The notes: generated by a model not told the origin, from the letters alone. A stretch of 64,000 nt of DNA from Silene conica (GCA_029255685.2 CM055313.2:40318079-40382078), one strand, 5' to 3'; counted from the first letter of the stretch, positions 11,959-24,118 are shown. Numbers and translations: made by a program.

Positions 11959-12788
11959 AGTACGTGCTTACGTCATGAGATCTAGGGAGTTTATTAATTA
12001 TATAATATATGTCTAGGTGGGGGTTTCCGCGTGGAACACTTTTAGTAGCAGTTGCTCACTTGCCGCTATCTTTCAGAGTTTCGAGGTAGGGGAATATCTA
12101 TGACTGTGATTGTGATCTGACATGAGGACACTCAGTATCTGATTGATATATTTAATCGTGATATATTGTGATTGATTGCTTATTACTGCTTATTGTGGAG
12201 AACGGAGATGTGAAATGGGTCTTGTGATATGGGTCTTGTGATATAGGAATTGTGATATGGCCATGGGAGGTGTGTTGTGATGGGAGGTGTGGTGTGATGG
12301 GAGGTGTGGTGTGATGGAGGTGTGAAGTGGTGGAGGTGTGGTGGATGATCGAATGATATGGAGATGGAGGAGGATACAGTTCTATTGTTATTTATGTTTT
12401 ATCTATATTACCTACTCAACCTCGCGGTTGACCCTGTGTATTCGTGTGACACCTGTGATGATCCGTAATGGGGAGCAGTTTTGACAGGAAAGATGGTGCT
12501 GTGGGAGCATGGGATGGCGTTAGCACTTGGATGGACCGACTTAGATGTAGATCACCTACTTTGTAGTTATCAGTTGTACTTTAATTCCGCTGTGTAGTTT
12601 TTGTAACATTAAAGTTTAAATTTTATAAGTTTTTATATAAAGTACTTTGGTTTGATTTACTTTGTTATTCACTACCTCGGATATCCCGAGATGGTAACAG
12701 CTCAATTTACTGAGGATGTCTTGCTAAAGGCTCCTTAATAAATCGGGGTGTTACAATAGCTGCTGGAAAAGCAGGTACGCAGTGACCA

Positions 12789-12821
12789 GGTCGGTCGACC
12801 AGACCTCTAGGTCGACCGACT
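12789..12821. repeat. Paired-box module
   Basis: GGTCGGTCGACC at 12789 and GGTCGACCGACT at 12810, 21 bp apart. The two boxes are in opposite orientation. Confidence 0.85.
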
Positions 12822-13278
12822 AGTAGGCAGATTACCGGGTTTTCGAAAAGGGTTTAAGTCCTTTTGTTTGAAAGCAAATCATTATTTTCCTTCACACTTT
12901 TGAACACCCCCTTCTCTCTAAACCCTAACCTGCCTCCTTCCTTCATTCTACCTCATTTTTTTGCCCTCTCTCATTTTTCCTCCACTTAAGGTATGTTTTC
13001 TTTTAGTTTTTCCTTTCCTCTTTCATTTTATAGTTTCCTAATTCCGTTTTTAGGTAGTTTTTCCTTAGATTTTCAGTTTATCTTTTGTTCTAGGGTTTGT
13101 TTTTCTTATGTTTTTGTTCTTTCTTTATGTTTTTGCTTTCTCTTTAGCTTTCTTAGTTTCAGATCTGTGTTCTTGTGTGGTTTTTGTACTGTTAGGGTTA
13201 GCTTAATTTTTCCCCTAATTTTCTATGCTTAAAATCGGTCGAAAAATTGAGCCGTGTGTTCGTTCTGTCATAATCGTC

Positions 13279-13382
13279 GGTCGGTCGACCTAGGTTGACA
13301 GTCGGTCGACCTTGGGAATATTACAGGGGATCTGCTGTTGCTGGCAGAAGGTCGGCCGACCCCGAGGAAAGGTCGGTCGACC
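13279..13382. repeat. Two paired-box modules
   Basis: Starts are 13279 (GGTCGGTCGACC) and 13300 (AGTCGGTCGACC), then 13350 (GGTCGGCCGACC) and 13371 (GGTCGGTCGACC). Both pairs have 21-bp spacing. The distance between pairs, 71 bp, equals that between the two pairs in the Gypsy-1 LTR. Confidence 0.85.
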
Positions 13383-13504
13383 ACGACACTGTTACAGAAA
13401 CTTTTATTTCGCACTCAAGCTCTTTTATTTTGATAAATAAATGTTTCTAGTGTCGCAAGACGTCTAAGTATTAAGAGCAATTGTTATAATTTTGCAGATT
13501 TATC

Positions 13505-15116
13505 ATGTCGAGCCGAGGACAATGAGGCAAAAGATCTCGCACTGCACAGGCTAGCACTTCTAGGGGTTTAACGGCACTCAACACGGATAGTCTACCGGAC
13601 TATCCGCATGTTATTTTCCACACCCCAGCTCAAAAGGCCCGGTTCCTTCACCTTGTGACCTACTGTCAAGTGGTAGTCACCCGCTTCTTGTGTGAGCCGG
13701 CACTGAGGGCTTTGGGGTGCTATGATGATGTTATGAGCCTGCTTAATGGGACGGGTTTTCAGGGACTCGTCACCATGGATGAGATCACCTATCCCATCCT
13801 TACTCTTGAGTTCTTTTCTTCCATTGTTTTTGATGTTTCTGCTTACAGTTCTGGTTATGTTAATAAATGCATCACTTTTAGGCTGTTTAATCAATCCTAT
13901 TCGCTGTCCTTAGGCGAATTTGTGAGTACTTGGGTTTATCGGCTACGGGTGTAACACCCCAAGAGTATGAGAGAAAAGTTGTCCCACATCGGTAGAATGT
14001 GAGGCTTGTGGTATGTTTATAATAATTTCCACCCACCACTTAGTAACAAGGCCTTGTGCTTTTGGGCTTAAGTGAGGACAAAGAATGGGCCCAAAGGCTT
14101 ACCTCCCATCTTATTGGGGGTGTGTTACGACCGTGGTGGGTCGGGTTGTTACAACGGGTCGTCCGGGTGACTATGCTGAATCATACGCTGTTATGTGGTC
14201 TTGCCATTCTGATTCCTGCGACGGGAAAAAGAAGAGCCTTATCGTTCACTTACCCGCCCCCCGTTATTACTTGCGTCTTTTGGCCAACACTGTTTTTGGC
14301 CGCAAAGAGTCTCAAAATGTTAAAAACATTGAGCTCTCTATTTTGTCTGGCTATCTTAATGTTAGACATTTGGGTCAAACGTTTTATAGCACAGCTTATC
14401 TGGTCGCCTCTCACTTTGTGGCGGTTAGCGAGCGAACTTCTTTGACCACTATTGTCTGTGGTGGGCTAGTCACTCGTTTGGCTAACTCACTTCTCCTTCA
14501 GTTCCCCCGCTATGAGGAGGCTCTTCACCCCACCTCCCGGTACATGGACATGGCTTATGTCAAGGCCGTGAATTGGGTGACTAGGAGTGATGTTTGGAAG
14601 GTGGACACATATTCTAGTGTTCGCATTCCCATCAGTGATGCTCCCCCCATGCTACCCTTTGATACTTTTCAGGGGGAGCCTAGACCCCTCCTTCCATCCT
14701 ACCGCCTTCCACTTAGGGGATGCACCTCTAGAGGTCATAGGGTTCCCGCTCCCGGTGCTCACTATGCTACACCAGGGACGGGTTACCCATCCGATTTTAC
14801 TGCTCCTCCTAACGTTGCTATTCCTCCTGTCATTGATCACTGGTCCCTCCCGCACATGATGGCAGACTTTTGCAGGCAGTTCAACCAGAAACGGTTGGAC
14901 GATTGTCTCTACCAGTACCCGTCCTACTCGGAGTATGCTACTCAGGGTAGGCTCCCTATCGGCCCATGGACTCACCCCTCCTGGTACACACCTCAGGCGG
15001 GCGGTCAAGGACACGGGGAAGCATCGGGATCTGCCTCAGGAACAGGCGTAGGTTCCGATGATGAAGAGGAGGAGGAAGAGGAAGCTAGTGGCTCGGAATA
15101 TGACCCAGAGGATTAG
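13505..15116 (+). pseudogene. Athila-type extra ORF in env position, interrupted
   Basis: A coding stretch lies between pol and the 3' LTR, where Athila elements carry an extra ORF of unknown or env-like role. The first part has the ATHILA/plant-transposon-protein style wording EITYPILTLEFFSSI and a CDDV/LGCYDD-like block. The later part has FGRKESQNVKN and a long proline-rich section (about 14640-14830). The C-terminal tail is strongly acidic, with a run of eight glutamates near 15063-15090 and SEYDPED at the end. No clear signal peptide or membrane helix is visible, so an envelope role is not supported by what I can see. The stretch is interrupted by the 204-bp solo LTR at 13950-14153. Confidence 0.65.
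13950..14153 (+). mobile_element. 204-bp solo LTR with 5-bp target duplication
   Basis: The insert starts TGTAACACCCC and ends GGGTTGTTACA, has TG...CA ends, and is flanked on both sides by ACGGG (13945-13949 and 14154-14158). It carries GTCCCACATCGG, a word common in short plant LTRs of the TRIM/SMART class. It has no coding capacity. The orientation is inferred from TGTAACACC as the LTR start. Intact ends and target copies indicate a fairly young insertion into Gypsy-1. Confidence 0.88.
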
Positions 15117-16484
15117 TGTTGAGCCCAAACCTCCCCTCTTCGATGTTCGGTTTGGGGAGGTTCCTTTGTTTTGTAAGTAACCTTTTGTTTTTTCTTTTTC
15201 TTTCCTTTAGCCTATTTCTGCTAGCTTAGTTTTCTTCTTTTTCTTTCTTTTGTTTGTCTTTGCCTTTACCCATCCCTATGCTGTGGATTTATGCTGATGA
15301 GCACAATGGGGACATTGTGTGTTTTGGTTTGGGGAGGGTATATGCATCCTTCTGTTGAGTCTGCATTTGTTTAGGTGTCTTTTGTCTTTTTCCTTTTGTT
15401 GTGTTTGCATCTGTATTTCATCTTTTTCTGTCGCACGTTTACTGCATTTCAGTTACTTTTTCTCCTTTCAGTTTGCATACATACCAAAAAATCAAAAAAA
15501 TGCACGTTTCCTTTAGCATATAGGTCGAGTCGGAACGGACGGATACTATGATGATTATGCCTCACATTTCGTATAATGCCTTGCCTTGCATTTTCAAAAA
15601 TTTTCCAAGCTAGTCTTTTGCATGGTCTACGAGTTTTTGTTGATTTTATGCTAATTATTAGACTTGACTCTCTTCTTGGCAAGCTACTACATATTCTAAG
15701 ATATAGAGCTTAATAAATCGGTGACATTCATGACCGATTTCATGTAGGATTGAGAGTAGTTTCTCCTCCTAAGGCATGTCACATCAACTTGCATAAGCAT
15801 GAATTTTGTCTCCTTGATACCTATATGCATTCGGGTTTGTGGTTTGTTGACACATGTGGTAGAGGTCTCCCTCTTCTTGTTTGACCCATAACCCTCACAT
15901 AGCCAAATTGCCTCATTTATCCCATATACTACATCCTTAAATTGCTTACCCTAGCCGAGCTAGTAACATGGTATATTGGTACTGTTTTGACCGTCTTTTG
16001 GTTTTAAGCTTCATTGGAGAATCCTTTTGTGTGAGAATGGTGAAAAAGGGAAAAGAAAAGAAAGTGAAAAGACAAAAATTTATGAGTTCAGAAAAAAGGA
16101 AAAAGAAAAGAAAAGAAAGAAAGAAAAGAAGGAACTCAATGAAAAAAGTATAAGAAAAAAAAAAGGAAAAAAATTGAAGCTGCCTGTTTTCAGGGGTGGT
16201 CGGCCGACTGACATACATGGTCGGTCGACCACGACCACTGAACAGGAATATTGTTTTGAAAAAAAAAAGAGAAGAAGAGGAGTTGTGACAATATGCTCAC
16301 GATTTTGAGCATTGGTTTGTTTTGTGAAGAAAAATGGAAGTATTTTTATAGTGTGGTTTGATGGTTGTTAGCCCGGTTTAACCCCTCTTTCCATAATTCA
16401 TTTTAGCCCTTGTTACCTTTAGCCTCACAATCCCAAATCACCTCGGCATGTATCATGGTCATTTAAGTGTTGGAATGCATATGT
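15117..16484 (+). other. Gypsy-1 3' untranslated region
   Basis: No gene is seen. It contains two internal polypurine-like words (GGTTTGGGGAGG near 15142 and 15326). Just before the second lies a small inverted repeat, CACAATG at 15302 and CATTGTG at 15313. An A/G-rich tract runs from about 16037 to 16180 (GAAAAG-type repeats), followed by a box pair at 16198. The region is cut by Copia-1 at 16485 and resumes at 25125. Confidence 0.65.
16198..16230. repeat. Paired-box module after the purine tract
   Basis: GGTCGGCCGACT at 16198 and GGTCGGTCGACC at 16219, 21 bp apart, in the 3' untranslated region of Gypsy-1. Confidence 0.85.
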
Positions 16485-17493
16485 TGTGGGGAATATAGCA
16501 TGTATTCGCCCTAAACATGAAGGATTATAACGAATTTTACAGTTGAGATTATTGTCATAAGTTAAATAAAAACATGAAAAGAATACAACCTTGGGTCCTT
16601 GCTTGAATAGGCCTAAGAACAAGAATTAAAGTAAATTCCCTCCTATAACTTGCACCCAAGACTTTGTTTAAGATGATGACGCGTGTGCTAGAAAGGCTCT
16701 CCAATTGCCTTGCAATATGGGGAGAGTTTTGTGAGGTTTTAGATGTGAGATCTGGGTTTTGGGAAAAGGCAGTTCTCAAAACCCTAATTTCCTTGAGATG
16801 TGTTTTATCAGTAAAACAATCAAAGAAGCAGTCCCCTGACAAAAGGAGAAGGACTCTCCTTATGTAGTGATTGGGTCGGTCGAACGGGTTGAGGTGAGAG
16901 TGGGCTTTTCCCACTCTTACCTTATACCTTTGCGTGATTCGACCCGATTAGCTAAATATTATTCGCGGGTTTTATTTATAATCGTACACGTGTTATCAGA
17001 TATTAATGCAGTCGATGTATTAATAATGGTCTGATAAAATTACGATATTGTATAATTACCCAAATTACTATAACTGTTTATATTAATACGCGAATACAAT
17101 ATTTAATTAAATATAACCGTTTATATTTAATTTACGAATTTATCATGTAATCCGTGTTAGCTAAAATTATTTAATCCGTATTAAATAATAATCTCAACAT
17201 CTTATTGACTAATTTAATAGTCAATACCTCTGACTAACTGTTTAGTCGTATTCGGCATAAATGTGACTATATTTTCATACCTTCACAGCTCTCAAACGTG
17301 TCCTATAGGTGTGGCGTATAGGGACCAGTTGATCACCGCCATCCGTATGACAATAACGTCAAACTTATCTAGCAAGCCAACCGTTATTGATAAACGTGGA
17401 TCAACTGATAATAATACTGAAGTATGCCCTTGTGATCCTTAAAGAGGTTTAATAAGTCATTGTACTTAATTGTCAAGGACACCAGCCCCAACA
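16485..17493 (-). repeat. Copia-1 3' LTR
   Basis: On the minus strand it starts TGTTGGGGCTGG and ends ATTCCCCACA. The polypurine zone AAGTGGGAGATTG lies directly upstream in element orientation. Confidence 0.92.
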
Positions 17494-18356
17494 ATCTCCC
17501 ACTTGTCCGTACAAGGGTATGTGCAATGACGTTATCACACTACATGTGGAGGACACAAGCTCCAACAAACTCCCACTTGTCCGTACAAGTGTAGGTGCGA
17601 TAACCGATTCTCATATCCTTTTAAAATTTCTCCCACTCAATGTAAGACAATTTGCAAATCCGCATTCGCAAAGGTCGTATCTCACAAGCGATCTGTATCA
17701 AGAGTGGTTTTCCCGACTAGAGAGTAACTTAACTGATAAAACGAATCTGTATTCGAGCATGGCCATGCATTTCAGTTACTACTCCTCGAGTGGCCCTGAG
17801 AAATGATAAAATCCTGATAAGGGTTTGGATATTTCCCTCAACTCGAATCCCGCCGATATCGCGCAGCATGAAATAACCCAGAAAAAAATCCTCTTGGCCC
17901 CTCTTACGTTGACCGTGGAAAAGAAACCAAAGTTACCCAAAATCTGCCTTAATCTCAAGAGACAGTTGAAAGTCAAAAGACTCGACTCTAAGGAACAATA
18001 TGGAGGTCCTATCCACGACCTGGCACCCAATGTTATAAAACATTTAGGACTCCATAACGTTGTCACGGGGTGTCCTACGAGATATCCGTATAACTCGCCT
18101 TTGTGATTGGTCAGTCAGCCGTGTGACTTATGGCTCGTTGAACCCACCATCAACCAACGTCACAAAATGATTAACTGGGTTATCAGCTCAAGTGGGTAAT
18201 CAAGGACTAAAACGATGTAATGTTATTCAGTTCACATTGTGGTGTTCAAAATTGGCGTACAATTCCACATGAAAAACAAAACATTATATATCATAACAAT
18301 GAGGTTGAATAGAGTACACGAGAAAATGAATTATTTCAAGAATTCATAAAAGAGTA
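17494..18356 (-). other. Copia-1 3' untranslated region
   Basis: This is non-coding in the element sense. On the opposite (plus) strand a 95-codon open frame runs 17519-17806, and its counterpart is also open in Copia-4. The copies are so similar that openness alone is weak evidence. Nothing else is recognised. Confidence 0.6.
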
Positions 18357-21300
18357 CTACAACTTAGGAACACATCCAATTCCCATGGAATGAATGTGCC
18401 CTTCATGCTTATCACGTGGCAATGCTTTAGTGAGAGGATCAGCTATGTTGTCATCCGTAGCGATCTTATCAATGAAAATCTCCTTTTGCTCCACGTAATC
18501 TCTGATTAGATGAGATTTCCATTGTACATGCCTAGCCTTGTTGCTAGACTTATGCTCCTTAGCTTGGAAGATGGCACCTTTATTATCACAATAAACGGTG
18601 ATTGGGTCATTCGAACTAGGCACTACTGAGAGTCCTTGTATGAATTGACGCATCCATATTGCTTACTTAGCTGCTTCTGAGGCGGCATAGTACTCGGACT
18701 CAGTCGTAGAATCTGTTGTAACACTCTGTTTAGAACTTTTCCAGCTGAAAGCAGCGCCATTAAGAGTAAAAACGAATCCAGACTGAGATTTCGAGTCATC
18801 TCGATCTGTTTGGAAGCTAGCATCTGCGTAACCCGTGGCGCAGAGCGTTGAGTCGCCTCCATAAGTCAATCCCCAATCTTTAGTCCTCCGTAGGTACTTA
18901 AGAATGTTTTTCACGGCCATCCAGTGTTGTTCAACTGGATGAGCTTGGAATCGACTGGTCATACTCAATGCATATGCAACGTCTAGACGTGTGCATATCA
19001 TGGCATACATGATCGATCCTATTGCCGAAGCATAAGGAATCCGACTCATGCGCTCTTTCTCTTCCAATGTCTTAGCTTCTTGAGACTTGCTCAAGTGAAT
19101 CCCAGTAGTCATAGGAAGGAACCGTTTCTAGGAGTTCGTCATGCTGAATCTCTCTAGAATCTTATCTATGTAAGACTTCTGACTGAGAGACAACATCCGT
19201 CAGGATCTATCCCTGTAGAAACGGATGCCCAAAATTCTTTGTGCCTCTCCCAGATCTTTCATCTGGAAATGTTTTTTCAACCATGCTTTAACCGAAGAAA
19301 GGAGAGGTATGTCATTCCCAATCAAGAGTATGTCGTCGACAAACAGTACTAGGAATACAATATTGCTCCCACTCGACTTGATATAGAGACATGGTTCCTC
19401 GACTGATCGAATGAAACCATTCTCTTTTATCACTTGGTCGAAGCGATGATTCCAACTCCGTGATGCATGCTTAAGTCCATATATGGAACGTTTAAGCTTG
19501 CAAACCTTTTTAGGATGTTCTGGATTAATAAAACCCTCGGGTTGTACCATGTACAACTCTTCCTCCAAATAACCGTTTAAGAAGGCGGTTTTAACGTCCA
19601 TTTGCCATATTTCATATCGTGAAATGCGGCGATCGCTAAGATAATTCGAATGGAACGTAGCATGACTACGGGTGCAAAGATCTCATCGTAGTGCAAACCT
19701 GACACTTGGGTGAAACCTTTAGCAACTAGTCTTGCCTTATGGATATCTTGTTTACCTTCCACGGCATGCTTTATTTTGTAAAGCCATTTGCATTGAAGGG
19801 GACGTACCTTTCCAGGCAGGTCCACAAGATCCCACACGTTGTTCTCATACATGGAGTCCATCTCGGATTGCATGGCTTCTAGTCATAGCTTTGAGTCAGA
19901 ACTGGTCATGGCACCTTTATAGGTTGTAGGTTCATTACCCTCTAGGAGTAAGACGTCATCTATATCATGTTCCTCGACCATACCAATGTATCTGTCCGGA
20001 GGAATAGAGACTCTTCCCGACCTCCTAGGTTCCTCAGGAATATCTACTGCAGCCTCGGTTGAAGGAACTGTTTCCTCCAATGGTTGCTCAATAGTTGGTT
20101 CTTGAACCTCCGATAAATCGAAGGTTCTATTACTCGACTTGTTCTCGAGAAATTCTTTCTCCAAGAACGTCGCACTAGCCGCAACAAAAACACGTTGTTC
20201 GGTTGGCGAGTAGAAGTAATGACCAAAAGTTCCCTTTTGGATAGCCTATAAAGTATGTCTTGACCGATCGCGGGCCGAGCTTATCCTCGTGTCTCCACTT
20301 GACATAAGCCTCGCAGCCCCAAACCCGAATAAAGGACAAGTTAGGGACCGTTCCCTTCCATAATTCGTATGGAGTCTTGTCAACAGCTTTAGACGGACTT
20401 CGGTTAAGTATTAGAGCGGCCGACAAAAGAGCATAGCCCCACAATGAATCAGGCGCAACGGTGTGACTCATCATGGATCGAACCATATCGAGTAGAGTTC
20501 GATTTCTCCGTTCGGACACACCATTTAATTGTGGTCTTCCAGGTGGAGTCAACTGTAGCACGATCCCACAGTCTTTAAGGTGTTGATCAAACTCGTGTGA
20601 AAGATACTCACCACCACGATCAGAACGTAGTGCTTTAATCTTTCTACCCAGCTGGTTCTGTACCCGATTCTGGTATTCTTTGAACTTGTCAAAGGATTCA
20701 CTTTTATGCTTCATTAAGTAGACATAGCCATATCTACTCAAATCATCCGTGAAAGTGATGAAATACCTATAGCCTTCTCATGCGTTGATCGACATAGGGC
20801 CACATACGTCCGTATGTATGAGTCCTAATAGGTCGGCAGCGCGCATTCCAACACCTTTGAAGGAAATACGAGTCATCTTACCGATGAGACATGATTCACA
20901 CGTGCCATATGATTCGAAATCAAAGGCTGAGATAGCTCCATTCTGTATGAGTTGTTTTACGCGTTTCTCATTTATGTGTCCCATACGACAATGCCAAAGG
21001 TAAGTTTGATCTTTGTCACCTACCTTTAATCTCTTATTATTCACATGTAATATTTCAGTGGTTTGATCTAAAACATAAATTCCATTCATGGAAACTGCCT
21101 TGCCATAAATCATATTGTGTAATGAGAAAATACAACTGTTATTTTCTATTACAAATGAAAAACCAAGTTTGTCAAGTGCAGAAACTGAAATAATGTTTTT
21201 GGACAAACAAGGAACATAATAACAGTTATATAAAGATAACTCGAATCCACTTGGGAGCTGGATCACGTATGTTCCCCTCGAGACTGCAGCAACACGTGCT

Positions 21301-22388
21301 CCATTCCCGACACGCAGGTCAACCTCACCCTTGATGAGGGGTTCTTGGTTTCGGAGGCCCTGCACATGATTACATAGATGAGAACCACAACCAGTATCTA
21401 GTACCCAAGTTTCGTAACTTGCATGGTTAATCTCAATCATGTGAATAAAAGAAGAAGAGGACATACCAACAGGAGTAACGCGGCCTGCCTTAATGTCCTC
21501 ACGATACACGGGGAATGAGCGCCTCTAATGCCCAGTCTTGTGGCAATGGTGGCATTCCATGCTAGTATCCTTGCTCATTGTTTTGCCCTGTGAGTTGCTC
21601 GACTCACCTGGCCCACTCTTAGTGAATCCTGACTTCTTAAACTTGGGCTTGCCTACTGTTAGGTCGCCCTGAGCTTTAGCTTTACCCTTACCCTTACCCT
21701 TACTGGAGATCATGAGAACATCTTGCTTCACGCTCCCACTTAATTTCAGATTTTTCTCGGTCTGTACGAGAAGGGAGTGGAGCTCATGAGGAGTCTTCTT
21801 CATGTCGTTCATGTAATAGTTGGCCCTAAAGAGGGCGAACCCATCATGAAGCGAATGAAGCATTCGATCAACGATTATGTTCTCATTGATCTTGCAGTTT
21901 AGGGCCTCCGGTTTCTCGATATTCTCAATCATGTTGAGAATATGTGGGCTAACCGCTTGGCCCTTTTGGAGTTTCGCCTCAAAGAAACGACAGGTATGCT
22001 CATAAGAAACGATTCTCGGAGCTTTTGAGAATTCGTTAGTGAGCGTGGTGAAAATCTTGTTTGCACCATGGGTTATGAAGCGTCTTTGCAAATTGGATTC
22101 CATTGCATAGATGAGTATGTTCTTTATCGCACCCGCTTCCATGACGAAGTCACTATGAGCGCGAACTTCGTTAGCTCTAGCTCCAGTTCCTGGGTGTGCC
22201 GGAATGGGCTCAGTTAAGTACTTAAGTTTTCCGTCAGCAATGGCAGCATTCTGTAGTGCTGCCTCCCAGTCAGAGAAGTTTGACCCATCATTCCTCAGTC
22301 TAGTAGACTGATTCATGGAGTCCATGAAGGCTTTTAGCCAGGATTCACGTGCTAGCTTGGCACTTGGCATTGGGTCTTCACCAGCCAT
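18357..22388 (-). pseudogene. Copia-1 gag-pol region
   Basis: From the 5' side on the minus strand: gag (MAGEDPMPSAKLARESWLKAF at the N-terminus) with a basic KGKGKGKAKAQG linker and a zinc knuckle beginning CHHCHKTGH; protease with WVLDTGCGSHLCN; the pre-integrase HCRMGHINEKRVKQL finger; integrase core with HTDVCGP and LRSDRGGEY; reverse transcriptase with [17 protein letters not shown] and a VDD box; and RNase H ending TESEYYAASEAAK. It is a Ty1/copia order, TNT1/Tork-like in wording. The region is broken in about seven places. Confidence 0.9.
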
Positions 22389-24118
22389 TAGTTATACAGC
22401 AGTTTAATTGAACGTGTTCTACACTGAAAAAGAAGATAAAAACAAAACCCTATAAGCAACTCATTGTTGTGATTTAAGTCTATTTTAAATTGTATTTAAA
22501 CTCGTAGACTCATGCATTTATATAATTGATCTCCCTCAATTTCCGTATATTGATAAGCCCACAACTTGGCTAATTCCACCGTTGGAACTCTTGGTCGATA
22601 GATTTCCGTAAATCCTATCTATTAGTCCATCTCAGTCGCTAGATAGTATCGAGTGACTATGATGTTGAGATAAAATAAATCATTTTTTCCCACTTACCCG
22701 ACGTAGAAGGGGTCATATTATGCCTACCGACGAAAAAGGGATTCATGGGAGTCTGATTTATAAAGACTATTCTCAATTTTTGGTTATACGAGGAAGACCC
22801 CATCAACTTATATTTATCCATTTTAAGTGAACTAATATCTAGCATTTGCATGAATGAATGAAATAAAGTGATGGCTTTACATGTGACATGTGACATCTGT
22901 ATTGTCACAGAAAACTAACGCGTAACCTCTACATGAGTCAGTTTTCAGGCATGTTATAGGTGGTTTGGTTTTAGGCGGAATATGATGCAAGCTATTATCG
23001 ATGAAAGCATAAAAGAAATGCAATAAACGTAAATAAAAAGTCCTAGTGTGGCCTATCCTACCAAAATAAACATAAAAACAACTTTGGAATCCACCGTTGG
23101 ACCCTAGAAGCTTGTCTTGATGTTCCATCTTGGTCTTTGCAGCGGGAGTGAGCATCCGGTCTCCGTCTTTGGTCTTCACAAAATTATGAATTTAAATTAC
23201 AAATATAATCCTATTTACATTCTAATTTAAATACAAAAGTAATTACATGGGAAAAACCCAAAACGGAGATTTAAGATCTCAAAATTACAAGCAAGACTGT
23301 GTCCCATCATTACGGTGACACAATCTTCTAAGGCCACACTAAGTTACAACCGTTTGCAAAATTAAATACGTTATAGAAAGCATTCAATAGGCATTCAATA
23401 AGACGATAAATAAAATCCATCAACTAAAATTAAAATTCATACATGACATAATACTGTTATTATGATTAACAAATTTTACCAAACCACCTTTACGGGATTA
23501 AAATTATGTGATTATACCGTTTTAACCAGTTTAATTTTAACAAGTTGATAATCCATTATCTTAAACCGTTTTAAAATAATATGTATCAAACGAGAGTGAA
23601 CCGTTTCACAAAAATAATATACTATTTCCGTATACAGCATATTACTTTTGGCCAAGTGAAAATGAAAACAAGTTATTTTCGGAAAAATAAAACACGACTG
23701 TTACAGGGAAGTGGTGTACCGACCTCAACATGGGGTCGACCGACCTACTGTCAAAAAAAAAATTTCCTGTATCAGCAGAGAGGTCTACCGACCCATTACA
23801 CAGGTCGACCGACCTCCTGACGAAATTTTTTTTATTTTTTTTATTTTTTTTATTTTTTATTTTTTTTTTTTTTGTAACAGCAGAATGGTCGACCGACCTA
23901 CTAACCAGGTCGACCGACCACAAAACAAGAAACCGAGTTTCTGAAAACGCAAAAGAGAAACTGCCGAAAAACAGAAACCTTACGCGGGTGTTGGTCGACC
24001 GACCACAATAATGGGTCGACCGACCCACACGCCGGCAGAAATCGATTTTCAAAATTTTTAACCAAAACTTATGAAAAACACAAAAGTAAAATCTCGTGGC
24101 CTTGGCTCTATTACCACT
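22389..24118 (-). other. Copia-1 leader with tRNA-Met primer site
   Basis: The long 5' untranslated leader ends at the primer site, read TGGTAATAGAGCC on the minus strand next to the LTR, one base off the usual TGGTATCAGAGCC. It holds four box pairs (23713-24025), a T-rich tract on the plus strand at 23825-23874, and short open frames shared with other copies around 22657-23179. No further gene is seen. Confidence 0.75.
23713..24025. repeat. Four paired-box modules in the Copia-1 leader
   Basis: Pairs start at 23713/23734, 23782/23803, 23887/23908 and 23993/24014, each exactly 21 bp apart. Five of the eight boxes are perfect GGTCGACCGACC. Spacers are all different 9-mers. Pairs are separated by about 70-105 bp. 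Confidence 0.92.

Larger units (their letters stand above)
10477..12755 (+). repeat. Tekay-like gypsy LTR inside Gypsy-1
   Basis: The sequence starts TGTAATACCCG and ends CGGGGTGTTACA, the usual TG...CA ends of Tekay/Del chromovirus LTRs, and is about 2.28 kb long. Its last 100 bases match in reverse complement the end of the minus-strand LTR at 59459 (shared wording around the Tekay words GGTAACAGCTC and CTACCTCGG). Upstream, a short internal remnant with a polypurine tract survives; downstream, Athila sequence resumes at once. This is therefore a 3' LTR remnant rather than a clean solo LTR. The interior is G-rich at 11250-11760 and holds no credible gene; open frames at 11271-11528 and 11548-11853 are low-complexity G/V/W reads. 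Confidence 0.8.
12756..13504 (+). other. Gypsy-1 region between pol and the extra ORF
   Basis: No gene is seen. It holds three box pairs (12789/12810, 13279/13300, 13350/13371) and a pyrimidine-rich tract at about 12880-13200 whose apparent open frame is only F, L and S. The tract followed by an AG-preceded start near 13505 resembles a splice acceptor zone, which Athila-type elements may use for the downstream ORF; this is inference. Confidence 0.6.

Noticed and set aside
12993-13232. F/L/S-rich open frame resembling a membrane protein
   Set aside because: It is translation of a pyrimidine-rich tract in the gypsy 3' region, not a hydrophobic gene product.
16037-16180. Lysine-rich open frame (KKEKEKKRKK)
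   Set aside because: It is a translated A/G-rich tract in the Athila 3' untranslated region.
23713-24025. Evenly spaced repeats as a CRISPR-like array
   Set aside because: Boxes come in pairs with 9-bp gaps and irregular distances between pairs, inside a plant retroelement leader; no cas genes.
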